Below, piece by piece: positions 23,984 to 32,736 of a stretch of DNA of 40,892 bases. The DNA comes from Hymenobacter sp. Its GTDB lineage: Bacteria; Bacteroidota; Bacteroidia; Cytophagales; Hymenobacteraceae. The position numbers and the translations under genes were made by a program. Numbering within the stretch: position 1 is the first letter of the stretch; each line of letters begins with the position of its first letter. The stretch covers positions 1 through 40,892 of the forward strand of contig JAQBNT010000293.1 of the NCBI GenBank assembly GCA_028288445.1, given 5' to 3'. Under the pieces are notes generated by a model that was given only the letters and a program-made list of their open reading frames with translations, was not told the DNA's origin and searched no databases.

Positions 23984-26596
23984 CTATTGCCCAACCAGAA
24001 AAACCGCGTTGCCGAACATCAACTTCCCGCCCTGCCAGAAAGCGCGGAACAACGGGTTATCACCCAAATAAACCACCTCGCCGCGGCCCATATCCTGCGC
24101 CCCGACTACGAAGGTATCAGCAAGCTCCTTGCGGGCCTTGGCGCCGGTGAAGCCGGCCGAGTAGCTGTCTTTCTTGATGACGCCTACGTTCCAACCGCCT
24201 TTGCCCAGGAAGCTGTAGTTGAGTGGGTTGCGCACCAGCGCGAAATAGGTATCACCGTAGCCGAAGGCCAGCGGGTGGGTGTTGTCGAGCTGCACGCGGT
24301 AGATGCTGCCCTGCACAGCGTCCTCGGCTTCCTCGCGCTCAGCGTCGCCGTAGCGGCGCAGCAGCCGGTAGGGGTTGGCTTTCAGGTCTTTTTTGATGGC
24401 GGTGGAGTCGGCAGTTTTGGGCTTGAGCAGGAAGTCCTTTTTGCCGGAGAGGAATTTGGCTGCGCCTTCCATTGCAATGAGGCGGCCGCCGTCGCGCACC
24501 CAGGCTTTCAGGCTTTCGAGGTTGCGGTCGTTGTACACGTCGGCGTAGCCGCCATTGGGCAGGATGAGCACATCGTACTTGTTCAGCGATACGCGGCTGA
24601 GGTAGTCGGTGCCGAGCACCGTGAGCGGGTAGCCGAGCTGCTGCTCGAAGAAATGCCACACCTCGCCAAACGCGGTGGCATCCACGCCTGGCCCGGCCAC
24701 CACGGCCACGTTCGGCTGCTTCACGAAGTGAACTGAGCTGGAGCCCAGGTCGCGTCCCGAGGTCGAAAAACCCGATTTCACGGCCATGACCGTGGTGCCG
24801 GCCGAGTCGGCCTGGGCGCGTACCAGCTGGTCGAACCGCGCGCCCAAGCCCTCGTTGCCGGTGCGGGTGATGATGAGCGTGCCGGGCGTGTACTGCTGGC
24901 CCTCCGACTCGAAGGCCTTTTCGGCGTAGCGCACCTTCACCTTCTGTTGCAGCAGGCGGCTGAGGAAGCGCACGTCCTGCAAGGAGTTCCAGCGGGCGAG
25001 GTAGGCGTATGGGCGGTCGGTCGCGGCGGCGCTGCCTTTCACAGTGCTGACGCTGGGAGTTGCGCCCGAAGCATCAAGGCGGCCGGCTACGGCGTAGGAT
25101 TTCAGACCGAAGGCGTAGGGCAGGGCCCAGGACGTAATGTCGTAGGTGAGGGAGTCTTCGAGCTGCGACTTGGGCTCAAACAGCACTTTCACCAGTGTCG
25201 ATTTGGGCTGGTACATGCTGATGACCACATCGCGGGGCTCGATGGTGACATCACCGGTTTTGCCGGTGGTGTAGTTGAAGCCGTGCGTTTTGGTGCGCTT
25301 GGGGGCGTAGCCGTAGCGGATTTGGTTGCGGTCGAGGTACTGGGTGAAGGCGCGGAGCTGGCCGGGGTCGTTGCCGGCCGCCATTACGTAGCTTTTGAAT
25401 TCGCCCTGGGGCTTGCTGGCGGCGTTGGCGAAGTAAGTCTGGAACTCGCGCACCAAATCGTCGTGCCGCTCGGCGGTGGCCTGGATGGTGGCGCGGCTGG
25501 CGGCGTGGTGGTGCGCAATGCGCTGGGCCAGCGTCAGGGTGTCGCCGTCGAGGCGGGCGTAGGCCACGCCGGCGGGGCCGCCGCCGCCCTGCTCATACGT
25601 CATGCCGATGGCCCCGTTAAAGCTGGGCCAGGTGTCGCCGTAGGTGGGGGCGTACAGGTCGTAGACTTCGCGGGTGAAATACAGCCAGTCGTTTTTGTCG
25701 AAAGCCACCTTGTTGTAGTAGCCCAGCACGCCCTGGAACTTGCGCTGCCAGGCCGTCAGGTCGGCGTGGTAGGGCTTGGCGGCGGGCGAGAAGTAGTAGG
25801 TGTTGTTCGGCCCCATCTCGTGGAAATCGGCGTGGACCTCGGGCAGCCACTGGTTGTAGAGGGCGATGCGCTGGCGGGTTTCCTGCTGGGTTTGCCAGGC
25901 CCAGTCGCGGTTCAGGTCGAAGTAGTAGTGGTTGTAGCGGCCGCCGGGCCAGGGCTCGTGGTGCTCCCAGGAGTCGGGGCCGGCGTTCACGGACTGGCTG
26001 CGCACGCGGTTGTACCAGTTCACGTACCGGTCGTGGCCGTCGGGGTTGATGCAGGGGTCGACGATGACGACGGTGTTGCGTAGCCAGTCCTGCATCTGCT
26101 GGTCCTGCGGGTTGGCCAGGTCGTAGAGCACCTGCATCACGGCTTCGGAGCTCACGGCCTCGTTGCCGTGCACGTTGTAGCTCAGCCAGCACACGCCGGG
26201 CAACTGGCGCTGGGCGCTGCCACTTTCCAGGCCGGCGAGGCGCAGGTTGTTGTGGCGCACGTCTTCGAGCCGGCCGAAGGTTTCAGCGCTGGCCACCTGC
26301 ACCACTTCGAGCGGGCGCTTCTCGTAGGTGCTGCCGTAGCGCACCAGCTTCATGCGGCCGGGCGTATGGGCCGTGATGTGGGCCACGTAGCGCAGTAGCT
26401 CGGCGTGGGGCGTGAACTGCGCGCCCAGCTGGTAGCCGAGGAATTGCTCGGGTGTGAGCAGTGGGCCGGCTGCGTCGGTGGTTTGGGCATACGCGTTGAA
26501 ACTGAACAGAATGGCACTAAGCAAGGCCATTGGCCGCCAGCAGCGTTTTGCGCGAGAAAAAAGCGGGTTCAATGGGTAGGAATTCTGTCGGGACAT
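23984..26596 (-). CDS. Exported M14-family zinc carboxypeptidase
   Basis: An 870-residue exported peptidase. A signal peptide (MALLSAILFSFNAYA) follows a 22-residue N-terminal stretch, so the Met at residue 23 is an alternative start. The M14 domain spans about 45-400: H143-GN-E146 (NVHGNE), then H255/H259 in VHADFHEMG as third zinc-ligand candidates, NPDGHDR as substrate-binding segment, and MTYEQGGGG as a likely catalytic glutamate. The C-terminal half (about 440-860) looks like a glutamine-amidotransferase-type fold (DVLILPNGGYADVYN, WVRDGGRLIAMEGAAKF), as in related Bacteroidota M14 proteins. It probably degrades peptides in the periplasm or outside the cell. It is monocistronic and bounded by terminators. 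Confidence 0.93.
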   Translation of the reverse strand: MSRQNSYPLNPLFSRAKRCWRPMALLSAILFSFNAYAQTTDAAGPLLTPEQFLGYQLGAQFTPHAELLRYVAHITAHTPGRMKLVRYGSTYEKRPLEVVQVASAETFGRLEDVRHNNLRLAGLESGSAQRQLPGVCWLSYNVHGNEAVSSEAVMQVLYDLANPQDQQMQDWLRNTVVIVDPCINPDGHDRYVNWYNRVRSQSVNAGPDSWEHHEPWPGGRYNHYYFDLNRDWAWQTQQETRQRIALYNQWLPEVHADFHEMGPNNTYYFSPAAKPYHADLTAWQRKFQGVLGYYNKVAFDKNDWLYFTREVYDLYAPTYGDTWPSFNGAIGMTYEQGGGGPAGVAYARLDGDTLTLAQRIAHHHAASRATIQATAERHDDLVREFQTYFANAASKPQGEFKSYVMAAGNDPGQLRAFTQYLDRNQIRYGYAPKRTKTHGFNYTTGKTGDVTIEPRDVVISMYQPKSTLVKVLFEPKSQLEDSLTYDITSWALPYAFGLKSYAVAGRLDASGATPSVSTVKGSAAATDRPYAYLARWNSLQDVRFLSRLLQQKVKVRYAEKAFESEGQQYTPGTLIITRTGNEGLGARFDQLVRAQADSAGTTVMAVKSGFSTSGRDLGSSSVHFVKQPNVAVVAGPGVDATAFGEVWHFFEQQLGYPLTVLGTDYLSRVSLNKYDVLILPNGGYADVYNDRNLESLKAWVRDGGRLIAMEGAAKFLSGKKDFLLKPKTADSTAIKKDLKANPYRLLRRYGDAEREEAEDAVQGSIYRVQLDNTHPLAFGYGDTYFALVRNPLNYSFLGKGGWNVGVIKKDSYSAGFTGAKARKELADTFVVGAQDMGRGEVVYLGDNPLFRAFWQGGKLMFGNAVFLVGQ

Positions 26597-26667
26597 TGGA
26601 AATCAGCATGTGACTTTGTGGGCACAAGGTAGGATACAAATACCAGCCTTATCTAAAGGTAAAGGCG

Positions 26668-26709
26668 CACGAAAAAGGCCCGCTGCAATTGCAGCGGGCC
26701 TTTTTCGTG
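26668..26709 (-). terminator. 42-bp perfect palindrome, leuS terminator
   Basis: CACGAAAAAGGCCCGCTGCA and its exact complement are joined with no unpaired loop beyond AATT, giving 21-bp perfect arms. Read from the leuS side it gives a GC stem followed by a T-tract. It lies 17 bases after the leuS stop. Confidence 0.92.
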
Positions 26710-26726
26710 GCAATAAATCCCAATAA

Positions 26727-29700
26727 TTATATCACCACGTTCACCATGCGGCCGGGCACCACAATCACCTTCTTGGCCGACTTGCCTTCGCCGTGCCTGG
26801 CTAGGAAATCCGACGCCAGCACCGCGGTTTCAATCTCAGCGGCGGTGGCGGCGGCGGCAAACTGCATCTGCTCGCGCACTTTGCCGTTGATGGCCAGCGG
26901 GTAGGTCACCACGTCCTCCACCAGGAATTCTTCGCGGAACTCGGGGTAGCTCGCGTGGCTGATGCTGCCGGCCTCGTGGCCCAACTCCTGCCACAACTCC
27001 TCGGCCAGGTGCGGCGCGTAGGGGGACACCAGCAACACCAGCGGCTCCAGGATGGCGCGCTTGTGGCACTTGAGGGCCGTGAGTTCGTTCACGGTAATCA
27101 TGAACAGGCTGACGGAGGTGTTGAAGCTGAACTTCTCGATGTCTTCCTGCGCTTTTTGGATGGCGCGGTGCAGCACCTTGAGCTCGGCGGGCGTGGCGGG
27201 CTCGTCGGTGAGGGCGAGGGGGCCGTCTTCGGGGTGGAAGAGGCGCCAGAACTTCTTGAGGAAGCCACCCACGCCGCTGATGCCGTTGGTATTCCAGGGC
27301 TTGTACTGCTCCAGCGGGCCGAGGAACATTTCGTAGAGGCGCAACGCGTCCGCGCCGTATTTGTCGATTAGAATGTTGGGGTTAACAACATTGTATTTCG
27401 ACTTCGACATTTTCTCAATTTCGACACCGCAGATGTAATTGCCGCCGTCTTCTTCCCACATAAATCTGGCGTTTTTGTATTCCTCACGCCAATTCATGAA
27501 GGCCTCAGTATCGAGTATATCATTATTAACTAAACTCACATCAACATGGATTGGAGTAATTCCACGATATGCAAGCGTTAAGTCAGGATACTTGGCTTGA
27601 AATGCTTCCATAATCCCTTGTAGAAAGTCTTCACTTTCAGGATACAGAAAAGGCGTGCCATCGCTAAGCGTTTGCAATCTGCCTTTTGAAGCAAATATTA
27701 CAGGTACAATTTGTTCCGTTCCAAGCTGGTCGAATGCTTCTCTAGATGCTGTTTGAACAACCCAATTAACCCGATACACGAAGTTCGACCGGCCCAGAAT
27801 CATCCCCTGGTTAATCAGTTTCTGGAATGGCTCGCCGCTGCTCACGAGGCCCAGGTCCTTCAGGAACAGGTACCAGAAGCGGGCGTAGAGCAGGTGGCCG
27901 GTAGCGTGCTCGGCCCCGCCCATGTAGAGGTCCACGCTGCCCCAGTACTGCTCGGCTTCCTCGCTCACGAAGCGGGCTTCGTTGGTGGGGTCCATGTAGC
28001 GCAGGTAGTACCACGAGGAGCCCGCCCAGCCGGGCATCGTGCTCAATTCGTAGGGGTACTGGCCCTTGTAGAGCCAATCCTGGGCGCGGCCGAGGGGCGG
28101 CTCGCCGGTTTCGGTGGGCTTGTATTCGTCGATTTCGGGCAGCACCAGCGGCAGGTCGCTTTCGGCGATGCCGTAGGCGGTGCCGTCCTTGTAGTAAATC
28201 GGGATGGGCTCGCCCCAGTAGCGCTGGCGGCCAAAAATGGCGTCGCGCTGACGGAAATTCACCTTGCCCTTGCCCAGGCCCTTCTCTTCGAGGAAGGCAA
28301 TGAGTTTCTGCGTGGCCTCTTTATAAGTAAGGCCGTTGATGATGCCCGAGTTGATGTAGTGGCCTTCCTTGGTGGGGTCGGCCTGCTGGTCGAGGCCCTG
28401 CTGGGCATCGGAGATGGCGGGGATGGGCAGGTTGAAATGCTGGGCAAACAGGTAGTCGCGCTGGTCGCCGCTGGGCACGGCCATCACGGCACCGGTGCCG
28501 TAGCCGGCCAGCACGTAGTCGGCCAGCCAGATGGGCACGGGCGCGCCGTTCACCGGGTTTTGGGCATATGCGCCGGTGAACACGCCCGACACGGCCTTCA
28601 CGTCGGTCATGCGGTCGCGCTCGGAGCGGCGCTTGGTGGCGGCGATGTACTCGTCCACCGCCGTGCGCTGCTCGGGCGTGGTAATCACGTCCACCAGCTC
28701 ATGCTCCGGGGCCAGCACCAGGAACGTGGCCCCGTAGATGGTATCGACGCGGGTGGTGTAGACTTTTATGGCTTCGGCCGAAGAACTTCCGGCCTCGGCA
28801 GGATTATTTCCCGCCGAAGCCGGATTGGACCCGGCCTCGACCGAATTGTTCCCGGTCTCGGCCGGATTGGACCCGGCCGCGGCGGGATTGTTTCCGGCCG
28901 AAGCCGGAAAGGCCCCGGCCATGACCGGAAACGTCACTTCGGCCCCGATGCTCTTGCCAATCCAGTTGCGCTGCATCTCCTTCACGGCATCGGGCCAGTC
29001 GAGCTGGTCGAGGCCGGCCAGGAGGCGGTCGGCGTAGGCGGTGATGCGCAGGTTCCACTGGGGCATGAGGCGGCGCTCGACGGGGAAGCCGCCGCGCTCG
29101 CTCAGGCCGTCCTTCACTTCATCGTTGCTCAGCACCGTGCCCAGGCCGGGGCACCAGTTCACGTAGGTGTCCTGCTGGTAGGCGAGGCGGTAGGGGAGCA
29201 CGGCGGCCAGCTTCTGCTTTTCGCTGAACATGGACCACTGCCCGGCCGTGAAATCGTGGCGGTCGCCGTCATCCCCGGCGGCCCGAATACCGGCGCTGCC
29301 GCTCTCGGCAAAGCGGGCGGTGAGGCCGGTGAGGGGCTCGGCACGGTTGGTGTCGAGGTTGTACCAGGAGTTGAACAGCTTGAGGAAAATCCACTGCGTC
29401 CACTTGTAGTAAGAGGCGTCCGACGTGCGCACCTCGCGGCTCCAGTCGTAGCTGAAACCCAGGCTGCTGAGCTGCTGCACGTAGGTTTCGATGTTCTTCT
29501 CGGTGGTGAGCGCGGGGTGCTGGCCCGTCTGGATGGCGTACTGCTCGGCGGGCAGGCCAAAGGAGTCGAAGCCCATCGGATGCAGCACGTTGAAGCCGCG
29601 CAGGCGCTTGTAGCGCGTCACGATATCGGAGGCAATGTAGCCCAGCGGGTGCCCCACGTGCAGGCCCGCCCCGGAGGGGTAGGGGAACATGTCGAGCACG

Positions 29701-29804
29701 TAGTACTTGGGCTTGTCGGAGTGGTTGGCGGCCTTGAACGTGCTGTGCTGTTTCCAGTGGGCCTGCCACTTCTTTTCAATTTCTTCGGGACGGTATGCGG
29801 GCAT
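26727..29804 (-). CDS. leuS: Leucyl-tRNA synthetase with repeat-containing insert
   Basis: A 1025-residue class I synthetase that charges tRNA-Leu. The HIGH motif is HVGHP (49-53) and KMSKS lies near residue 800. The CP1 editing domain has KVYTTRVDT (about 347-355) and GTGAVMAVPSGDQRD. Bacterial LeuRS is usually 800-950 residues; two extra regions explain the excess. Residues about 295-345 form a seven-residue repeat (GNNPAxA/GSNPAxx) encoded by the 21-bp array at 28770-28937, placed between the TFPV and KVYTTR strands. Residues about 685-755 add length before IHVDV, inside an AT-rich stretch (27370-27790). Both keep the frame, so the enzyme is presumably functional. A TACCTTTG motif precedes the ATG. 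Confidence 0.96.
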   Translation of the reverse strand: MPAYRPEEIEKKWQAHWKQHSTFKAANHSDKPKYYVLDMFPYPSGAGLHVGHPLGYIASDIVTRYKRLRGFNVLHPMGFDSFGLPAEQYAIQTGQHPALTTEKNIETYVQQLSSLGFSYDWSREVRTSDASYYKWTQWIFLKLFNSWYNLDTNRAEPLTGLTARFAESGSAGIRAAGDDGDRHDFTAGQWSMFSEKQKLAAVLPYRLAYQQDTYVNWCPGLGTVLSNDEVKDGLSERGGFPVERRLMPQWNLRITAYADRLLAGLDQLDWPDAVKEMQRNWIGKSIGAEVTFPVMAGAFPASAGNNPAAAGSNPAETGNNSVEAGSNPASAGNNPAEAGSSSAEAIKVYTTRVDTIYGATFLVLAPEHELVDVITTPEQRTAVDEYIAATKRRSERDRMTDVKAVSGVFTGAYAQNPVNGAPVPIWLADYVLAGYGTGAVMAVPSGDQRDYLFAQHFNLPIPAISDAQQGLDQQADPTKEGHYINSGIINGLTYKEATQKLIAFLEEKGLGKGKVNFRQRDAIFGRQRYWGEPIPIYYKDGTAYGIAESDLPLVLPEIDEYKPTETGEPPLGRAQDWLYKGQYPYELSTMPGWAGSSWYYLRYMDPTNEARFVSEEAEQYWGSVDLYMGGAEHATGHLLYARFWYLFLKDLGLVSSGEPFQKLINQGMILGRSNFVYRVNWVVQTASREAFDQLGTEQIVPVIFASKGRLQTLSDGTPFLYPESEDFLQGIMEAFQAKYPDLTLAYRGITPIHVDVSLVNNDILDTEAFMNWREEYKNARFMWEEDGGNYICGVEIEKMSKSKYNVVNPNILIDKYGADALRLYEMFLGPLEQYKPWNTNGISGVGGFLKKFWRLFHPEDGPLALTDEPATPAELKVLHRAIQKAQEDIEKFSFNTSVSLFMITVNELTALKCHKRAILEPLVLLVSPYAPHLAEELWQELGHEAGSISHASYPEFREEFLVEDVVTYPLAINGKVREQMQFAAAATAAEIETAVLASDFLARHGEGKSAKKVIVVPGRMVNVVI
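28770..28937 (-). repeat. 21-bp tandem repeat array C inside leuS (8 units)
   Basis: Plus-strand unit starts are 28770, 28791, 28812, 28833, 28854, 28875, 28896 and 28917; the middle six are clearest. Units mostly begin GGCC, share CCGGATTG or CCGGAATTG-like cores, and end in CCC or TCC. Translated on the minus strand they give the seven-residue unit G-[NS]-[NS]-[PS]-[AV]-x-[AT]. The array lies wholly in frame within the CP1 editing domain. Confidence 0.93.
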
Positions 29805-29826
29805 CTTGCGCGGAGTTTATTCCCGG

Positions 29827-29834
29827 CAAAGGTA
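29827..29834 (-). promoter_or_regulatory. Putative -7 element (TACCTTTG) for leuS
   Basis: Minus-strand TACCTTTG fits TAnnTTTG and ends 22 bases before the leuS ATG, giving a short leader. No T-box-like leader is visible. Confidence 0.5.
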
Positions 29835-29855
29835 ACGTGCGGAGTAGCCTGCGTC

Positions 29856-29940
29856 GTAGCGCGAACTTTCCGTTCGCATCTCCACGCCGTTATCGTCCCG
29901 GGCAAAATGTGCGGGGACGCAAACGGAAAGTTCGCGCTAC
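29856..29940. repeat. REP-like inverted repeat (GTAGCGCGAACTTTCC type)
   Basis: Arms of 22 bp at 29856-29877 and 29919-29940 begin GTAGCGCGAACTTTCCGTT and differ at one position. The 41-bp centre has no gene. The outer end on the right supplies the TAG stop of the minus-strand coiled-coil gene (29937-29939). Confidence 0.8.
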
Positions 29941-30398
29941 TCCTCCGGCTCCGGCGGGCTCGGTTTCCGCTCCGCGTCCAGGTGCTGGCGCACCAGTTCC
30001 TGAATGTAGCGCAGCCGGACTTCGGGCGCGTACTCGTCCAGGTCGGTTACTTCGGCAATGCGCTCCAGGGCGCGGCGGGTGCGGGCGGCGCGGCGCTGGT
30101 CGTCCTGCGAGATGCGCTTGGCTTCTTTGAGCACCAGCTGGGCCGCGAAGCGCTGGGTTTCCGCTTTCTCCCATTTTTCATTGGCCCGCGAGAACTTGTA
30201 GCGCACCTCGTCGAGCTCTTTTTTTGCCTCCAGGGTTTCGAGGTGCGCGTTGTAGAGCGGGCCTTTGTTGAACACCGTTTCGGCCTGCAACAGCGCGGCC
30301 CAGCCGCCGGCCACGTATTCTTTGGGGTACGACCGGGTGGTGTCGTACCAGCGGCGGCGCTGCTCGGCAAAAAAAGTTGTCAGGCTCAGGTAAAGCAT
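29937..30398 (-). CDS. Hypothetical coiled-coil protein, 153 residues
   Basis: Not recognised. From the ATG at 30398 the protein starts MLYLSLTTFFAEQRRRWYDTTRSYPKEYVAGGW. It then becomes a long charged helix (about 55-125, rich in Glu, Lys, Arg and Ala) with coiled-coil character, and ends Pro/Glu-rich (RKPSPPEPEE). The frame is open upstream to 30533, but that part is Pro/His-rich and unlikely to be translated. It is divergent from dnaG (223-bp gap). Its TAG stop is the first TAG of a REP-like inverted repeat, so the original C-terminus may have been trimmed by insertion. Confidence 0.7.
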   Translation of the reverse strand: MLYLSLTTFFAEQRRRWYDTTRSYPKEYVAGGWAALLQAETVFNKGPLYNAHLETLEAKKELDEVRYKFSRANEKWEKAETQRFAAQLVLKEAKRISQDDQRRAARTRRALERIAEVTDLDEYAPEVRLRYIQELVRQHLDAERKPSPPEPEE

Positions 30399-30450
30399 GG
30401 GGTGTGGGGGGTGGGAAGGAGTAGCAGGCCGATGATGCCCCGGACGGCCG

Positions 30451-30458
30451 TAGTTTTG
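30451..30458 (+). promoter_or_regulatory. Possible -7 element (TAGTTTTG) upstream of dnaG
   Basis: TAGTTTTG fits TAnnTTTG, 163 bases before the dnaG ATG, in the gap between divergent genes. The long leader makes it a weak candidate. Confidence 0.3.
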
Positions 30459-30621
30459 CGTAGGAAGCTCAGCCATGTCGCGCCGCACGGCAGGCCCATG
30501 CGTTGGCAACGGTATTTCCGGGGGCATTGGCACGGTTGGCTGGCCGCATCGGCTGGCCGGGGCCGTGCAGTGGCCAGCCCCGGCCAGTACCGAACAAATA
30601 TATCAGATTGAACAGCCACCC

Positions 30622-32721
30622 ATGGCCCGCATCCCCAAAGAATTAGTTGACCACATCATCCAGACCGCCGACATCGTGGAAGTCGTCGGCGACTTTGTGC
30701 AGCTCAAGCGCAAGGGCCAGAATCTGTGGGCCCCGTGCCCGTTCCACAACGAAAAATCCCCGTCGTTCTCGGTAAACCCGGCCAAGTCGCTCTACAAATG
30801 CTTCGGCTGCGGCAAGGCCGGCGGCGTGGTGCAGTTTGTGATGGACGTGGAGGGCACCAGCTACGTGGAGGCCCTGAAATACCTGGCCAAGAAGTACGCC
30901 ATCGAGATTCAGGAGGAGGAAAAGACGCCCCAGCAGCAGCTGGAGCAGAACGAGCGCGACTCCCAGTTCATCGTTTCTGACTTCGCCAAAAACCACTTCC
31001 ACCGCCTGCTGCTCAATTCCGAAGAGGGCATGAGCATCGGCTACGGCTACCTCAAAGAGCGCGGCCTGAACCTGAACACCATCCAGACCTTCGAGCTCGG
31101 CTACTCGCTCGACAGCTGGGACGACCTGATGAAAGCCGCCGAAACCGCCGGCTTCGACAAGAAATACCTGGAAAAAACCGGCCTCACCGTCATCCGCACC
31201 GACGACCAGGGCAAGGACACCGGCCGGCGCTACGACCGGTTCCGGGGCCGGGTGATGTTCCCGATTCACAACATCAGCGGCCGGGTGGTGGGCTTCGGGG
31301 CGCGCACCCTGAAGCGCGACGACAAGATGGCGAAGTACCTCAACTCGCCTGAGTCGGAGATTTACCACAAGTCGGACGTGCTCTACGGCCTGTTCCAGGC
31401 CCGGCAGGCCATTCGTACGCAGGAGGTTTGCTACCTGGTGGAGGGCTACCTCGATGTGCTCAGCCTGTACCAGGGCGGCATCAAGAACGTGGTGGCCTCA
31501 TCGGGGACTTCGCTCACGGAGGGCCAAATCCGGCTCATCAAGCGGTATTCCGATAACGTGACGGTGCTGTATGACGGCGACGCGGCCGGCATCAAAGCCT
31601 CGCTGCGCGGCACCGATTTGCTGCTCGAAGGCGGCCTGAACGTGCGCGTGGTGCTGTTTCCCGACGGCGACGACCCCGACAGCTACATCCGCAAAGTGGG
31701 CGACCAGCGCTTCACCGAGTACATCGAAACCAAGAGCCAGGACTTCATCACCTTCAAAACCACGCTCGTGGCCCGCGAGGCCAGCAACGACCCGGTGAAG
31801 AAGGCCGAAGCCATCCGCGACGTGCTCCACAGCATCGCCAAGGTGCCGGACGCCATCAAGCGCCAGGTGTTTTTGCAGCAGACCTCGGGCATCTTCGGCA
31901 TCGACGAGCAGGTGCTCATCACCGAATACAACAAACTGGTGAAATCGCCGGGCGCGCAGCCCAAGCCCGGCGCGCCCGATAACCGGGGCAACTACGGCAA
32001 CGGCGCGGGCAGTGCCAACTCCGGCTTCCCGCCCAGCTCCAACCCGCGCCCGGCCCCCGCGCCGCGCCCGATGACGGACGAGGAAGAAGCCGAAATGCTG
32101 ATGTACGGCGGGGCCGAAGCCGCCGCCGCCATCCAGGGCGCGAGCGCCGGCTTCCCGTCCGGCCCCGCCCAGCGGGAGGAGGAAGAGGACCTGCCCGACA
32201 TGCTCAAAGTGTGCGAACGGGAGGTGCTGCGCCTGCTGGTGCTCTACGCCCCGCGCGAGGTGGAGGAGGAAATCAGCGTGGCCGCCTACCTGCTGGGCCA
32301 GCTTGAGGAAGCCCCGTTCAAGACGCCGCTTTTTGCCGAGATGTGGGAAATCTGCCGGCAGGAGCTGCTGGCCGGCCGCTTCCCCGACGCCCGCCTGCTG
32401 GCCCAGAACGAGCGCGAAGACATCCGCCAGCTCATCACCGACCTGGCCACCGAGCGCTACGAAATCAGCCCGAACTGGCGCACCAAGGAAATCTACGTTT
32501 TCAACGAAGTGGACCTGCCCAAGCTGGCCTGCGACAACGCCGTGCTGCGCCTCAACAAGGTGCACGTCCAGCGCGAGCTCGACCGGGCCATGGACCGCCT
32601 GCGCCTGCCCGGCCTCGACGATGTGGAGATGTTTGAGATTCTGGGCACCATCAAAAACCTCAAGCAGCTCGACAACCAGCTGGCCGGCATGCTGGGCACG
32701 GTTATCCCGCGCGGCACCTAA
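30622..32721 (+). CDS. dnaG: DNA primase DnaG
   Basis: A 699-residue primase that makes RNA primers at the replication fork. The zinc-binding CHC2 domain has C39, H42, C60 and C63 (CPFHNEKSPSFSV, KCFGCGKAG). The catalytic TOPRIM domain shows VEGYLDVLSLYQGG and the acidic DGDAAG. A linker of about 75 residues rich in Pro, Gly and Asn (about 445-520) precedes the C-terminal helicase-binding region. The frame is open upstream to 30475, but the ATG at 30622 starts the family's usual ARIPKELVDHIIQTADIVEVV. The potassium channel gene follows 15 bases later and is probably co-transcribed. The sigma factor and rpsU genes often seen with dnaG elsewhere are absent. Confidence 0.97.
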   Translation: MARIPKELVDHIIQTADIVEVVGDFVQLKRKGQNLWAPCPFHNEKSPSFSVNPAKSLYKCFGCGKAGGVVQFVMDVEGTSYVEALKYLAKKYAIEIQEEEKTPQQQLEQNERDSQFIVSDFAKNHFHRLLLNSEEGMSIGYGYLKERGLNLNTIQTFELGYSLDSWDDLMKAAETAGFDKKYLEKTGLTVIRTDDQGKDTGRRYDRFRGRVMFPIHNISGRVVGFGARTLKRDDKMAKYLNSPESEIYHKSDVLYGLFQARQAIRTQEVCYLVEGYLDVLSLYQGGIKNVVASSGTSLTEGQIRLIKRYSDNVTVLYDGDAAGIKASLRGTDLLLEGGLNVRVVLFPDGDDPDSYIRKVGDQRFTEYIETKSQDFITFKTTLVAREASNDPVKKAEAIRDVLHSIAKVPDAIKRQVFLQQTSGIFGIDEQVLITEYNKLVKSPGAQPKPGAPDNRGNYGNGAGSANSGFPPSSNPRPAPAPRPMTDEEEAEMLMYGGAEAAAAIQGASAGFPSGPAQREEEEDLPDMLKVCEREVLRLLVLYAPREVEEEISVAAYLLGQLEEAPFKTPLFAEMWEICRQELLAGRFPDARLLAQNEREDIRQLITDLATERYEISPNWRTKEIYVFNEVDLPKLACDNAVLRLNKVHVQRELDRAMDRLRLPGLDDVEMFEILGTIKNLKQLDNQLAGMLGTVIPRGT

Positions 32722-32736
32722 TCTACCCACTTGTTA

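Noticed and set aside
27711..30611. Very long open frame antisense to leuS and the coiled-coil gene
   Set aside because: It crosses gene boundaries, inverted repeats and two real genes on the other strand, and has antisense-type composition.
30475..30621. Upstream start for dnaG at 30475
   Set aside because: The extra 49 residues are Gly/Pro/Trp-rich and precede the conserved primase N-terminus.
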